Of a stretch of DNA of 64,000 bases, positions 51,959 through 61,715 are shown piece after piece. Numbering within the stretch: the first letter of the stretch is position 1; each line of letters starts with the position of its first letter. A program made the position numbers and the translations under genes. The stretch spans positions 21,738 through 85,737 of the forward strand of contig BQML01000018.1 in assembly GCA_022180565.1 (NCBI GenBank), given 5' to 3'. Under the pieces are notes generated by a model, which worked only from the letters and a program-made list of their open reading frames with translations, was not told the DNA's origin and made no database searches. This DNA is from Bacteroidia bacterium. Lineage in GTDB: Bacteria; Bacteroidota; Ignavibacteria; UBA10030.

Positions 51959-52247
51959 AGTCCTTTGAACCAGGATTGATGTGTTGCAATGCCCATCCCG
52001 CCATCGGCGGAATGCTGTTTCCCGTTTTAGCCCCCGAGGAAACCGGGAGGTCCCTATAATGTACAGCGCAGCGTTGAAACTTGCAACTACTGCCAAAACT
52101 CATCCAGCTCCCCCTTCTCTTGCTTCTATTCGTCAAAAATCATACAGTTACCTGAGAATTTTGATCCCCCCGGATTTCCTCTTTCTTGCACATGAGGGGA
52201 AATAGATTGAGATTCGTTCTCACACGAACGTGTGAAAGGAAAACGCA
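51959..52247. other. Divergent spacer before the molybdenum hydroxylase genes
   Basis: No gene seen in 289 bases. It contains the palindrome at 52220-52235 just before iorA; no clear sigma-70 or sigma-54 promoter could be fixed for either direction. Confidence 0.4.
52220..52235. promoter_or_regulatory. Perfect palindrome before iorA, candidate operator
   Basis: TCACACG-AA-CGTGTGA is a perfect 16-base palindrome ending 12 bases before the ATG at 52248, with the GAAAGGAAAA ribosome site directly behind it. A repressor bound here, or a hairpin in the message, could block expression of the molybdenum hydroxylase genes. Confidence 0.5.
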
Positions 52248-52727
52248 ATGGCAACCTTCACCCTGATCATCAACGGCAAAAAACATGCCGTTGATGCCCC
52301 TCCGGAGATGCCCCTCCTCTGGGTTCTCCGCGATCTGCTCGGCATGACGGGAACAAAGTTCAGTTGCGGCCGCGGGCTCTGCGGATCCTGTACGGTCTTG
52401 CTGAACGGCGAAGCAACACGATCGTGCGTCACGGCTGTCGACTATGCCGCTGAGAAGACGATCACGACCATCGAGGGATTTGCGGAAGACACGAACAACC
52501 CGCTCCTTGAGGCCTGGGTTGCAGAAGATGTCCCCCAATGCGGGTACTGTCAGCCGGGACAGATCCTCACGGCTGCCTCACTCCTCCGCATGAAATCCCA
52601 TCCGACCGACACCGATATCGATGCCGCAATGGCAATGACGTTGTGCCGATGCGGAACATATCCGCGTATCCGCAAGGCCATCAAGCGCGCCGCTTCCCGC
52701 GGCGCGGGCAAGGGAGGTGAAGAATGA
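52248..52727 (+). CDS. iorA: 2Fe-2S subunit of a molybdenum hydroxylase (IorA-like)
   Basis: 159 residues with two 2Fe-2S clusters: a plant-ferredoxin-type cluster ([17 protein letters not shown], about residues 38-54) and a helical CxxC-type cluster (CGYCQPGQ at about 99, CRCGTYPR near 136). This is the small subunit of the xanthine dehydrogenase family, of the isoquinoline 1-oxidoreductase two-subunit type, which lacks a FAD subunit. It passes electrons from the molybdenum cofactor to a carrier, often a cytochrome. It overlaps iorB by 4 bases (ATGA). Confidence 0.93.
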   Translation: MATFTLIINGKKHAVDAPPEMPLLWVLRDLLGMTGTKFSCGRGLCGSCTVLLNGEATRSCVTAVDYAAEKTITTIEGFAEDTNNPLLEAWVAEDVPQCGYCQPGQILTAASLLRMKSHPTDTDIDAAMAMTLCRCGTYPRIRKAIKRAASRGAGKGGEE

Positions 52728-54781
52728 ACACGGTGACGATTTCACGACGTGATTTCATCAAGATCGCCACCGTCGCAGGCGGTGGTCTGATGCTTGGCTT
52801 CAGGATTCCGTCCGAAAGCAATTCCGCGGATTTCAGTCCCAATGTGTGGCTCAGAATCGCTCCCGACGACACCGTGACGATCACGGTCGCGCGTTCGGAG
52901 ATGGGCCAGGGTGTCTGGACGTCTCTTCCTATGATCGTGGCCGAGGAGCTGGATGCCGATTGGAACCATGTACGAATCGAACAAGCGGATGCGCATCCTG
53001 TAAAGTTCGGAAGCCAGTCTACAGGAGGAAGTTTCAGCGTCCGGGGTTCCTGGCAGACTCTTCGGATGGCAGGAGCAACCGCACGGGACATGCTGGTGAC
53101 GGCGGCGGCAAAGAAGTGGAACGTTGCAAAAGTGAACTGTACGGCAGCTCAGAGTTTCGTGCGTGGACCCGGCGGAAGAAAACTCTCCTACGGCGAGCTG
53201 GCCTCCGACGCTGCGGAACTTCCCGTTCCCCATTCCGTGAGGCTCAAAGAAGAGAAGGCCTTTACCTTGATCGGAACGCGGGTGCGAAAACTCGACACGC
53301 CTTCCAAAGTGCGCGGCACCGCGATCTTCGGCCTCGATGTGCGCCTGCCCGGCATGATGTTCGCATCGATCCAAAAATGTCCGGTCTTCGGCGGAACAGT
53401 GGCTTCGTTCGATGCCTCTGCCGCAAAGAAAGTTCCCGGCGTTGTGGATGTTTTTCAGGTTGAGGACGGCCTTGCGGTCGTTGCCACGAACACATGGGCC
53501 GCTTTTCAGGGGCGCGAAGCATTGCAGGTAACATGGAACGAAGGGAAATGGGCCAATCAGTCAAGCGCGGCAATCCGAAAAACTTTCGAATCCGCTCTTG
53601 CCAATCGCGGTACGGTAGACAACTATGCCGGCAATGCCGAGACAGCCCTCGCTTCTTCGTCTGTAACCGTGGAGGCCGTCTATGAAGCGCCTTTCGTCGC
53701 ACATCAAACCATGGAACCAATGAACTGCACGGCATGGGTGCGCAGGGATTCCTGCGAGATTTGGGCGCCGACTCAGTCCCCCCAGCCGATTCAAAACCAG
53801 GCCGCACAGATCCTTGGCCTGCCGCTCGACAGGGTCACGGTGCATGTGACACTCATGGGCGGAGGATTTGGTCGAAGGCTGAATCCCGATTTCGGAATCG
53901 ACGCCGTCCGCGTTGCCAAGGCCATGAAGGGAACACCTGTGCAGGTCGTATGGACTCGTGAAGACGACACTCAGCACGATTGGTACCGACCGATGACGCT
54001 GAACATTCTGAAAGCGGGGCTGGGGAAGGATGGCAGACCGGTGGCATGGATGCATCGGATTGCGGGACCGTCTTCGCGCGGACTTGTCACGGGCGGATCA
54101 ACTCCTCCGTACGACATCCCGAACTTCGTCGTTGAATCGCACATTCTCGAGACCGGCGTTCCCATCGGCGCGTGGCGATCGGTGGGACCCTCGCAAAACG
54201 CATGGATTGTCGAGAGCTTCATCGACGAACTGGCCCTTAAGGCCGGCAAGGATCCGTTGGAGTACCGAAGGAGCTTGCTCTCAAAATCCCCGAGGCTCAA
54301 GCGGACTCTGGAAGTGGCGGCCGAAAAGGCGGCATGGGGCACACCCCTCCCCAAGGGCAAAGGACGCGGAATCGCGTGCGTGGATTCCTTCGGCAGTACG
54401 TGCGCCCAGGTCGCTGAAGTTTCCGTTGCCAACGGGAAAGTGAAGATCGACCGGATCGTCGTCGCTGTCGACTGCGGAACGGCCGTGAATCCCGACACAA
54501 TTGAGGCTCAGATCGAGGGCGCCATTGCCTACGGGCTGAGTGCCGCTCTCAAAGATGAAATCACGATCGACAAAGGCAGGGTCCAGCAGGAGAGTTACGA
54601 CGATTACAGAATGCTCCAATTCGACGAAATGCCGCGCGTTGAGGTACACATTATCCCCAGCACGGAACCTGTCGGCGGAATCGGGGAACCGGGACTGCCG
54701 CCTGTCGCCCCGGCACTCTGTAACGCAATCTTTATGGCAACGGGAAGACGAATAAGAAAACTACCGTTTGGGTTGGGTTGA
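52724..54781 (+). CDS. iorB: Molybdopterin-binding subunit of a molybdenum hydroxylase (IorB-like)
   Basis: 685 residues. The N-terminal twin-arginine signal ([15 protein letters not shown]) predicts export of the folded heterodimer to the periplasm. The Moco-binding domains include [29 protein letters not shown] and, near the C-terminus, [14 protein letters not shown] with the catalytic Glu. The family hydroxylates N-heterocycles or oxidises aldehydes using water. Substrate unknown. The stop is overlapped by the start of xdhC. The absence of a FAD subunit suggests that a cytochrome or membrane acceptor takes the electrons. Confidence 0.93.
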   Translation: MNTVTISRRDFIKIATVAGGGLMLGFRIPSESNSADFSPNVWLRIAPDDTVTITVARSEMGQGVWTSLPMIVAEELDADWNHVRIEQADAHPVKFGSQSTGGSFSVRGSWQTLRMAGATARDMLVTAAAKKWNVAKVNCTAAQSFVRGPGGRKLSYGELASDAAELPVPHSVRLKEEKAFTLIGTRVRKLDTPSKVRGTAIFGLDVRLPGMMFASIQKCPVFGGTVASFDASAAKKVPGVVDVFQVEDGLAVVATNTWAAFQGREALQVTWNEGKWANQSSAAIRKTFESALANRGTVDNYAGNAETALASSSVTVEAVYEAPFVAHQTMEPMNCTAWVRRDSCEIWAPTQSPQPIQNQAAQILGLPLDRVTVHVTLMGGGFGRRLNPDFGIDAVRVAKAMKGTPVQVVWTREDDTQHDWYRPMTLNILKAGLGKDGRPVAWMHRIAGPSSRGLVTGGSTPPYDIPNFVVESHILETGVPIGAWRSVGPSQNAWIVESFIDELALKAGKDPLEYRRSLLSKSPRLKRTLEVAAEKAAWGTPLPKGKGRGIACVDSFGSTCAQVAEVSVANGKVKIDRIVVAVDCGTAVNPDTIEAQIEGAIAYGLSAALKDEITIDKGRVQQESYDDYRMLQFDEMPRVEVHIIPSTEPVGGIGEPGLPPVAPALCNAIFMATGRRIRKLPFGLG

Positions 54782-55869
54782 GTTCCCTCCGTAACATCCT
54801 TACGACATGGCATCGGCTTGCTCAGCCCGAAAAAGCCGTGCTTGCAACACTGGTCAAAGTCCAGGGCTCCTCCTACCGCAAACCCGGCGCCAGGTTCCTC
54901 ATAACTGAAACGGGAACAGTGGGTGCTGTGAGCGGAGGGTGCCTCGAGCAGGACCTTGTCCAGAAGGCGCGCACACTTGGTTCCACCGCAGAAGTCGCCG
55001 TGTTTGATATGACCGGAGAAGGTGATGAACTGTGGGGATATGCAGAAGGGTGCAACGGCGTTTTGCATATTCTGCTTGAGCGGCTGGGAACAACCGGATC
55101 TCGCCCATTGGAACTCATGGAAGAAGTTTATCGCCGCCGCTCTCCAGGCGTGATTGCAACGGTCATACAGGTCCAAGGGGAGCTGAAGGTCGCCGTGGGT
55201 TCAAGAGTGCTCGTGTTCCCGGGGGGCAGGATTCAGGAAACGATCCTGAATCCGTTCGTCGTTTCTGCACTGGCCGAGCACGCCGCGGAAACGCTGAATG
55301 GGTCGTCGCATATCCGGCGGTTTCAGTTCACAGAAGGTGCGATTGAAGTATTTTTTGAAGCAGTACCTCCTCCAATTTCCCTGACGATCCTTGGCGCCGG
55401 CGACGACGCCGTCCCGGTTTGCCGAATAGCTCAAGAATTAGGCTGGGACCTCACGGTCATCGATCACCGCCCCGCTCTTGCCGTTGAAGAACGATTTCCG
55501 GGAGCAAGGGTCGCCGTGGTCGAGCCGGAAACGATCACGAAACAGCTGAATGCCGACCGCCGGTCCGCAGTCGTTATCATGACGCATAGCCTGCGGCATG
55601 ACCGGATCTACCTTCCGGCTGTTCTGGCCAGACCGTTCGCGTATGTCGGTCTGTTGGGTTCCCGAGACCGTTTCAAAGCTCTCCTGGGCCAACTGGAACG
55701 GGCGGGAACGCCCGTGAAAGAGTCGGATCGGTCCCGCATTCACACGCCGGCGGGACTCGACATCGGATCAGAGTCTCCCGAAGAAATTGCACTCGCCATT
55801 GTGTCGGAGATCCAAACTGTGATGCAAAACCGGAACGGGGGATTGTTACGCAACTCGTCCGGCACCTGA
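54778..55869 (+). CDS. xdhC: XdhC/CoxI-type molybdenum cofactor insertion factor
   Basis: 363 residues from a TTG at 54778 that overlaps the iorB stop by 4 bases. The N-terminal XdhC_CoxI domain has VQGSSYRKPGARFLI and SGGCLEQDLVQKA; the C-terminal Rossmann-type domain has LTILGAGDDAVPVCRIA, YVGLLGSRDRF and SPEEIALAIVSEI. XdhC binds Moco, promotes its sulfuration and delivers it to the hydroxylase, so it should mature the IorAB enzyme before Tat export. Confidence 0.93.
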   Translation: MSSLRNILTTWHRLAQPEKAVLATLVKVQGSSYRKPGARFLITETGTVGAVSGGCLEQDLVQKARTLGSTAEVAVFDMTGEGDELWGYAEGCNGVLHILLERLGTTGSRPLELMEEVYRRRSPGVIATVIQVQGELKVAVGSRVLVFPGGRIQETILNPFVVSALAEHAAETLNGSSHIRRFQFTEGAIEVFFEAVPPPISLTILGAGDDAVPVCRIAQELGWDLTVIDHRPALAVEERFPGARVAVVEPETITKQLNADRRSAVVIMTHSLRHDRIYLPAVLARPFAYVGLLGSRDRFKALLGQLERAGTPVKESDRSRIHTPAGLDIGSESPEEIALAIVSEIQTVMQNRNGGLLRNSSGT

Positions 55870-55973
55870 TTCCCGCTGCCGGTCCTTGAGCTTTATCCGT
55901 AACCCCAATTTCTTTTTTCCGTATGTGCATTGACCGTACCATTCTTTCACAACAACCTTACACGCGAGCTCCC

Positions 55974-57860
55974 ATGCATCCCGTTGCCAGGATCACCCTC
56001 TCTCTTCTGAGTTTCTCTCTTGCACAGCAATCGACCGTTCTCGGACAAGAACGTGATCGGAGCAAGATTCCGGATGAATATAAATGGGACCTCACTCATC
56101 TCTACCCCTCCGATGACGCCTGGAAGCAGGAGAAAGAGCGGATCGTAGCGATGTTTCCGGGGATCGATCAGTACAAGGGCAAGCTCGGGTCGTCGGCCAA
56201 AAACCTCCTTGGCTGTTTGGATCTCGTGACCAATCTGTCCAAGGAGCTCAGCCGGCTGTACAGCTACGCAAGCATGGCGTCCGACCAGGATACACGGGAT
56301 TCAAAGTATCTGGGAATGGTTCAGGAACTCAGCCAGATTTATTCCGACTTCGGCGCCCGGGCATCGTTCATTGAACCCGAAATCCTCAAGGTCAACCGCA
56401 CGACCATCGATCAATTCCTTGCGGGGGAAAAGGGGCTGGGGATGTACCGGCAATACCTCGACGATATTCTCCGTCGGAAGGATCACACGGGTACCGAAGC
56501 GGAAGAAAAAATCATCGCCGACGCATCCCTCATGTCCGATGCCCCGGGTGCCATCTACAACATCTTTTCCAATGCAGATTTTCCCGACCCCGAGGTAACC
56601 CTGAGCGACGGGAAGACTGTCAAGCTGGACAAGGCTTCCTTTTCGCTCCACCGGGCTTCGTCCAACAGAGAGGACAGAAAGAGGGTCTTTGCTGCGTTCT
56701 TTGGCAGAATTCATGAGTTTCGCCGGACGTTCGGGACACAACTGAATGCTGAAGTGAAGAAGAATATGTTTTACAAGAAGGCCCGAAAATACCAGAGTTG
56801 CCTCCATTCGGCGCTGGACGGAAGCAATATTCCCGTTGCGGTGTACCACAGCCTCATCGAGAACGTCAACAAGAACCTCGCGACGTTTCACCGCTACCTG
56901 AAGCTTCGCAAGCGCATTCTGGGTCTAGGGGAACTTCACTATTATGACCTCTATGCACCGCTTCTGAAAAACGTGGAACTGAAGTACTCCGTGGAAGAAG
57001 CCCGTGACCACATCCTTGCTTCCCTTGCCCCCCTGGGGGAAGAGTATCTCCGTGTAAGCCGCAAGGCTTTTGCCGAACGCTGGATCGACATGTTTCCGAA
57101 CGAGGGAAAGCGATCCGGGGCGTATTCGAATGGGTCTGCCTACGACGTTCACCCTTACATGCTCATGAACTACAACGGCAAATATGAGGACATGAGCACA
57201 TTGACTCATGAACTTGGCCACACCATGCACAGCTGGTTCTCGAACAAGACCCAGCCCTATGCGACGGCCAATTATGCGATCTTTGTTGCTGAAGTGGCAT
57301 CAACGTTCAACGAGGCACTGCTCATCGACTACATGCTCGGGCAGATCAAAGACAACGAGACTCGCCTCTCCCTCCTGGGAAACTATTTGGAGGGAATCAA
57401 GGGGACCGTGTTTCGGCAGACGCAGTTTGCAGAGTTCGAACTTCGTATTCACGAGATGGCTGAGCGCGGCGAACCGCTGACGGGCGACGTCCTCGATTCC
57501 CTCTATGACACCATAACCAAACGCTATTACGGCCACGATCAGAACGTTTGCATCGTGGACGACGAGATCAGGTCCGAATGGGCTTACATTCCGCATTTCT
57601 ATTATAATTTTTACGTGTACCAGTACGCAACCTCGTTCACCGCCTCGGCGGCATTGTCCGAGCAGGTGAAATCGGGCGACAAGAACGCGGTTCGCCGGTA
57701 CATCGATTTCCTGTCCTCAGGGAGTTCCGATTATCCGATCAACCTTTTGAAGAAGGCGGGCGTGGACATGACGAGCGGGGAACCGTTCTCGCTTACGATG
57801 ACAAAGATGAACCGTGTAATGGACGAAATGGAAAAAATTCTGAGCCAGATGGGGAAGTAG
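55974..57860 (+). CDS. pepF: Oligoendopeptidase F-like M3 metallopeptidase, apparently exported
   Basis: 628 residues from the ATG at 55974; an ATG at 55923 would add 17 and hide the signal peptide. The start MHPVARITLSLLSFSLAQQ looks like a signal peptide, unlike the usual cytoplasmic PepF. The zinc site is HELGHTMH with the third Glu in FVAEVASTFNEAL. M3 family enzymes cleave short peptides; here the likely place is the periplasm. It stands between xdhC and mocA but probably has an unrelated role. Confidence 0.9.
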   Translation: MHPVARITLSLLSFSLAQQSTVLGQERDRSKIPDEYKWDLTHLYPSDDAWKQEKERIVAMFPGIDQYKGKLGSSAKNLLGCLDLVTNLSKELSRLYSYASMASDQDTRDSKYLGMVQELSQIYSDFGARASFIEPEILKVNRTTIDQFLAGEKGLGMYRQYLDDILRRKDHTGTEAEEKIIADASLMSDAPGAIYNIFSNADFPDPEVTLSDGKTVKLDKASFSLHRASSNREDRKRVFAAFFGRIHEFRRTFGTQLNAEVKKNMFYKKARKYQSCLHSALDGSNIPVAVYHSLIENVNKNLATFHRYLKLRKRILGLGELHYYDLYAPLLKNVELKYSVEEARDHILASLAPLGEEYLRVSRKAFAERWIDMFPNEGKRSGAYSNGSAYDVHPYMLMNYNGKYEDMSTLTHELGHTMHSWFSNKTQPYATANYAIFVAEVASTFNEALLIDYMLGQIKDNETRLSLLGNYLEGIKGTVFRQTQFAEFELRIHEMAERGEPLTGDVLDSLYDTITKRYYGHDQNVCIVDDEIRSEWAYIPHFYYNFYVYQYATSFTASAALSEQVKSGDKNAVRRYIDFLSSGSSDYPINLLKKAGVDMTSGEPFSLTMTKMNRVMDEMEKILSQMGK

Positions 57861-57917
57861 AAATCTTTCTTTCAGGCGCGCGTACCGGAGTTTTCTTTGG
57901 TCATTGGAAGGAGCCGC

Positions 57918-58520
57918 ATGACTCTCCCTTCGCCTCACATTGTCCTTCTGGCCGCCGGGGCATCCGAGCGGCTCGGTACTCCCAAACAGCTTCTTCCGTA
58001 TCAAGGAACGACACTCATCCGCCACCTTCTGAAAGTCGCGCTTGACTCACGGGCAGGCGGCGTAACGGTTGTCCTGGGGGCTCATGCGGATCTCATCGAG
58101 CCGGAGATCTCCCGCATGCACGTGAAGGTTGCAAGAAACAGAGAATGGCAGACCGGCATATCTTCCTCAATTCGGGCGGGTCTTGAAGGGGTCCAAGGCG
58201 CCGACTCAGTCTTGTTCATGCTTTCAGATCAGCCCCTGGTCACCACCCCCTTTCTCAATTCGATCATTGATCGTTCCCGGGAGTCCCCCGGTCGGATTGT
58301 AGCATCGGCGTACAAAGGTACTGTGGGCGTACCGGCTCTTTTTCCCCATCGCCATTTCTCCGAGCTTTCGCGCCTCAAAGGAGACGAAGGGGCAAAATCC
58401 TTTCTGCTCCGTCACAGGCAGGAAATCCTCACCCTCCCTTTTCCCGATGGCGCAGTGGATATCGACAACCTGAGCGACCTCAAGAAACTTCGCCAGGATC
58501 CTTCCCATTCTAACTCGTAA
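57918..58520 (+). CDS. mocA: MocA-like molybdenum cofactor cytidylyltransferase
   Basis: 200 residues from the ATG at 57918 with GGAAGGAG upstream. A nucleotidyltransferase of the MobA-like fold: LLAAGASERLGTPKQLLPY at the N-terminus (nucleotide-binding loop and Lys), FMLSDQPLVTTPF (metal Asp) and GVPALFPHRHFSELSRLKGDEGAK. MocA attaches CMP to molybdopterin to form MCD, the cofactor used by xanthine dehydrogenase-family enzymes, and so serves the IorAB enzyme encoded upstream. It is separated from xdhC by pepF. Confidence 0.9.
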   Translation: MTLPSPHIVLLAAGASERLGTPKQLLPYQGTTLIRHLLKVALDSRAGGVTVVLGAHADLIEPEISRMHVKVARNREWQTGISSSIRAGLEGVQGADSVLFMLSDQPLVTTPFLNSIIDRSRESPGRIVASAYKGTVGVPALFPHRHFSELSRLKGDEGAKSFLLRHRQEILTLPFPDGAVDIDNLSDLKKLRQDPSHSNS

Positions 58521-58640
58521 GAACATTGGTTCCGGCGAAGACCCACCATTCACCGATGCCTGTCTTTCATCGGCCGATTTTCAGCATGATTCTCTCCCGA
58601 CATTCCGTATTTTGTTCCACAGAACATCCGGAGATTTATC

Positions 58641-59048
58641 ATGACCGACATATCACATTCTTCTCTCCGCGCTCCGCGCATGGTATGGGGGGCAGTGCTG
58701 TTCCTCCTTGGAGCCGTTCTCCTTCTGGACAACCTTGATGTCCTCTCTCTCGGCCATGCCTGGAGCCACTGGCCTCTGATTCTGGCCGCAATCGGAGTGG
58801 GTCATTTTCTCTCCGCAGACCGCCGGCGGGAACGCGGGAGCGGATTATGGTGGATCTTTATAGGGCTTTGGCTCGAAGTGTCCGTCCATCGCTTTTGGGG
58901 GCTCGGGTTTCGGGAATCCTGGCCCATTCTGCTCATCGCCTTCGGCGTCAGCATGGTCTGGAACTCCATTGTTCGTCGTGAACCAAGAAATTGTTTGCAG
59001 GCAAGAGTGACGTTCGGAGTGGGGGATCAAAAAGGAGAATCCACATGA
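58641..59048 (+). CDS. LiaI/LiaF-type membrane protein, N-terminal region only
   Basis: 135 residues with four membrane segments; repeated LLLDNLDVLSLGH and HWPLILAAIGVGHFL are the DUF5668 (LiaF-like transmembrane) signature. The C-terminal soluble domain of LiaF is missing. Its stop overlaps the start of the next gene, a full-length relative, so the two are coupled and probably form a pair. Likely cell-envelope stress-related membrane protein. Confidence 0.8.
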   Translation: MTDISHSSLRAPRMVWGAVLFLLGAVLLLDNLDVLSLGHAWSHWPLILAAIGVGHFLSADRRRERGSGLWWIFIGLWLEVSVHRFWGLGFRESWPILLIAFGVSMVWNSIVRREPRNCLQARVTFGVGDQKGEST

Positions 59049-59740
59049 CTACACAGCCGCGCATTTCCGTACAATTCGTGTTGGGACTCGGCATCATCGT
59101 CATCGGCGCACTCTTGATTCTGGACAACATGGACATTATCTACGCGCGCGATTACCTGCGTTATTGGCCCGCGCTCCTTGTGCTTCTCGGCCTGGTCCAA
59201 CTCGCCCAACCCCGCAGGACTCCAGGCCGCGTTATGGGCTTGATCCTCGTAAGCGTCGGCGGACTGATGCTTCTGGACCGGTTCGATCTCATTGATTTCT
59301 CGTTCTGGGATTTGTGGCCGGTCATTGTCATTCTCTTCGGATTGAGTCTTTTGCGCGGCGCGCGCATGCGAGGCAGTGTCTGGACAGGACAAACGGAGAG
59401 CGACGGAGACTCGTATGTGCGCGGCCTTGCCATTCTTGGGGGGTACTCTCGGCGAAATACATCGGGCACCTTTCGAGGGGGTGAGCTCACGGCGGTGATG
59501 GGCGGGTGCGACCTCGACTTGCGGGGAGCAGCGATGGAAGGCGATGAAGCTACAATAGATATCTTCGCAATGTGGGGCGGGATCTCCATCAAAGTCCCCG
59601 AAGATTGGGCGGTGGTGGTCAACGTTGTGCCGATCATGGGCGGCGTTGAGGATAAGAGCCGCCCTGCGAAAACCGGCAAGGTCAAGCGCCTCATTCTGAC
59701 CGGATATGCGATCATGGGCGGAGCCGAGATAAAGAATTAA
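59045..59740 (+). CDS. LiaF-like membrane protein with C-terminal beta domain
   Basis: 231 residues from the ATG at 59045, overlapping the previous gene by 4 bases. Four membrane segments with the same LLILDNMDIIYARDYLRYWP signature as its neighbour, then a C-terminal domain with VMGGCDLDLRGA, FAMWGGISIKVPEDW and AIMGGAEIKN, typical of LiaF and related cell-wall-stress proteins. In Firmicutes LiaF restrains a LiaS kinase; here a LytS-type kinase and LytTR regulator follow, a parallel arrangement. Confidence 0.85.
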   Translation: MTTQPRISVQFVLGLGIIVIGALLILDNMDIIYARDYLRYWPALLVLLGLVQLAQPRRTPGRVMGLILVSVGGLMLLDRFDLIDFSFWDLWPVIVILFGLSLLRGARMRGSVWTGQTESDGDSYVRGLAILGGYSRRNTSGTFRGGELTAVMGGCDLDLRGAAMEGDEATIDIFAMWGGISIKVPEDWAVVVNVVPIMGGVEDKSRPAKTGKVKRLILTGYAIMGGAEIKN

Positions 59741-59751
59741 GCACGAAGCCT

Positions 59752-59806
59752 GAAATTCGAAATCCGAAACTCATCTCGCATTTCGATATTCTGACTTCGA
59801 ACTTCC
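59752..59806. repeat. Heptamer mini-array between LiaF-like and kinase genes
   Basis: Three contiguous heptamers GAAATTC, GAAATCC, GAAACTC at 59752-59772, then words of the opposite strand (TTTCGAT, CTTCGAA, CTTCCCC) that can pair with them loosely. It takes up nearly the whole 69-base gap. Confidence 0.7.
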
Positions 59807-59809
59807 CCC

Positions 59810-60898
59810 ATGCACCCCATCCTCTCTCAACGAAGGATTTTTCTGTTGTACCTGACCATCTGGGCCGGGGCAGGCGGATTTCTCGCCGTGCTTCTCTCAG
59901 CGACCGTGATGGCTCCCGGCGGCGCCGCGATTGTTGCGGTTCCGATGATGCTGGTCTATTCGTTCATGTGCCTCGCGTCCTATTACCTCTGCCGGACCTT
60001 TCCTCTGAGCCGGACCAATATCCTGCGGCTCCTTGCTGCTCATGGTCTCGCCGCCGCAGTGACAAGCACGCTCTGGATTTCGCTGGGACGCACGTGGGTC
60101 TCGTTGCTCAGCGAAGTTTCCGTGTTTGCTTTGCTTCCGGAGGGATACGAGTCTCAGATTCCGCTCCTCTTCGGAGTCGGCGTTGTGATGTTCCTCCTCT
60201 CCGTCGCAGTCAATTATTCCATCATTACGTTCAATGCCACGCGTGAAGCTGAACGACAGGCGATGGAACTGCGCTTCCTGGCCCAGGAAGCCGAATTGCG
60301 CGCACTCCGTTCACAGATCAATCCCCACTTTCTCTTCAACAGTCTAAACTCCATCAGTGCCCTCACGACACACAATCCGGAACAGGCGAGAGCCATGACA
60401 CTCGGCCTGGCGGATTTCCTCCGGAAAACTCTGGCCACAAGCTCTCTTTCTTTCATTCCTCTGAGCGAGGAGGTCGATCTCGTCAACGCTTTTCTCTCCA
60501 TCGAGCGAATCCGGTTCGGCAAACGGCTTCGCGTGGATCAGACGGTCGATCCGGCAGCCTTGTCATGCCCGCTTCCTCCACTTCTCCTTCAGCCCCTCGT
60601 CGAAAACGCTGTTGCCCACGGCATCGGGCACATCGTCGATGGCGGGACAATTGACCTTCGCGTAGAACGCCAAGGCAACCGCGTGATGATCGTTGTGCGC
60701 AATCCGGTCGATCCCGACCGGCCGGCCGCGCGCGGCCATGGAATCGGATTGCAGAACGTCCGCGATCGTCTGGCCGCGCTCTACGGAGGGGATGCTCATA
60801 TCGATATCGATGCCCGACCCGATGAGTACGAGGTGACGCTCCTTTTGCCTGCGGACGGAGCCACCGCATCCATCGCCTCCGCGATGCAATTTTCATGA
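59810..60898 (+). CDS. LytS/YehU-type membrane sensor histidine kinase
   Basis: 362 residues. Four membrane helices within the first 145 residues are followed by a coiled linker (AERQAMELRFLAQEAELRAL) and the His_kinase domain with phosphoacceptor His in RSQINPHFLFNSLNSI. The ATPase part has LLQPLVENAVAHGI and GHGIGLQNVRDRL. It pairs with the LytTR regulator 19 bases downstream. Probably senses an envelope-related signal, as the preceding LiaF-like genes suggest. Confidence 0.94.
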   Translation: MHPILSQRRIFLLYLTIWAGAGGFLAVLLSATVMAPGGAAIVAVPMMLVYSFMCLASYYLCRTFPLSRTNILRLLAAHGLAAAVTSTLWISLGRTWVSLLSEVSVFALLPEGYESQIPLLFGVGVVMFLLSVAVNYSIITFNATREAERQAMELRFLAQEAELRALRSQINPHFLFNSLNSISALTTHNPEQARAMTLGLADFLRKTLATSSLSFIPLSEEVDLVNAFLSIERIRFGKRLRVDQTVDPAALSCPLPPLLLQPLVENAVAHGIGHIVDGGTIDLRVERQGNRVMIVVRNPVDPDRPAARGHGIGLQNVRDRLAALYGGDAHIDIDARPDEYEVTLLLPADGATASIASAMQFS

Positions 60899-60917
60899 AC
60901 TTGGTGTACCTTGTGCC

Positions 60918-61664
60918 ATGACCGAGAGGCTAATCCGCACCGTCATTGTGGATGATGAAGAGCTGGCGCGAACGGTCGTACGCGAGCATTGCTCCCAATA
61001 CCCCGATCTTGACGTCGTTGCCGAGTGCTCCAACGGCTTTGAAGCCGTCAAAGTTCTTGGGGAATCCCTTCCCGACCTCGTATTTCTCGATATTCAAATG
61101 CCCAAGCTGAACGGATTCGAGGTACTGGAGTTGACCGAACGGGTTCCCGCGGTCATCTTCGTGACCGCTTACGACCAGTTTGCCTTGAAAGCATTTGAAG
61201 TGCATGCGGTGGATTACCTGCTGAAGCCGTTCAGCAAGGAACGGTTTGCTTCTGCACTCCAACGGGTCAGAGCACGTTTGCACGGGCCCGCATCCCGCGG
61301 CGTAAGAACCCTGCTCGAGGATATCCGGCAGAACCGGGCACCTCTGGAGCGGATCCTCATCAAGGAAGGGCCGAATGTGCGCGTCATCCCCGTGGAAAAC
61401 GTGGACTACATCCAGGCCCAGGACGACTACGCGGCAATCCACACAGGAGGAAAATTCTATCTTAAGCAGCAGCGCATTGCGGAATTCGAAAAGGTCCTTG
61501 AGGCCTCGAGGTTCGTCCGCATCCACCGATCTTACATTCTGAACATCGATCGTCTGGCCAGGATTGAGGCCTATGCGAAGAACAGCAGGATGGCGATCCT
61601 GAAAGACGGCACGCGGCTTCCGGTGAGCAGAAGTGGATATGAGAAATTGAAGAAGATGTGGTGA
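60918..61664 (+). CDS. LytTR-family response regulator
   Basis: 248 residues: receiver domain (TVIVDDEELAR, phosphoacceptor Asp in PDLVFLDIQMPKLNG, Lys in YLLKPFSKE) and a C-terminal LytTR DNA-binding domain (VENVDYIQAQDDYAAIHT, VRIHRSYILNIDRLARIE). It is the partner of the kinase just upstream. LytTR regulators bind direct repeats; candidate sites were not identified. Its last codons and stop fall within the 8-mer repeat array starting at 61656. Confidence 0.95.
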   Translation: MTERLIRTVIVDDEELARTVVREHCSQYPDLDVVAECSNGFEAVKVLGESLPDLVFLDIQMPKLNGFEVLELTERVPAVIFVTAYDQFALKAFEVHAVDYLLKPFSKERFASALQRVRARLHGPASRGVRTLLEDIRQNRAPLERILIKEGPNVRVIPVENVDYIQAQDDYAAIHTGGKFYLKQQRIAEFEKVLEASRFVRIHRSYILNIDRLARIEAYAKNSRMAILKDGTRLPVSRSGYEKLKKMW

Positions 61665-61695
61665 TGTGATGATGTAATGATGTGATGATGTGGTC
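61656..61695 (+). repeat. Five-unit 8-mer array, left flank of the four-helix-bundle gene
   Basis: ATGTGGTG, ATGTGATG, ATGTAATG, ATGTGATG, ATGTGGTC, five contiguous units. The first contains the end of the LytTR coding sequence with its TGA stop. Its reverse complement resembles the array at 62073-62151 (GACCACAT unit). Confidence 0.9.
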
Positions 61696-61715
61696 ATTTA
61701 ACAATGGGGGGGAAT

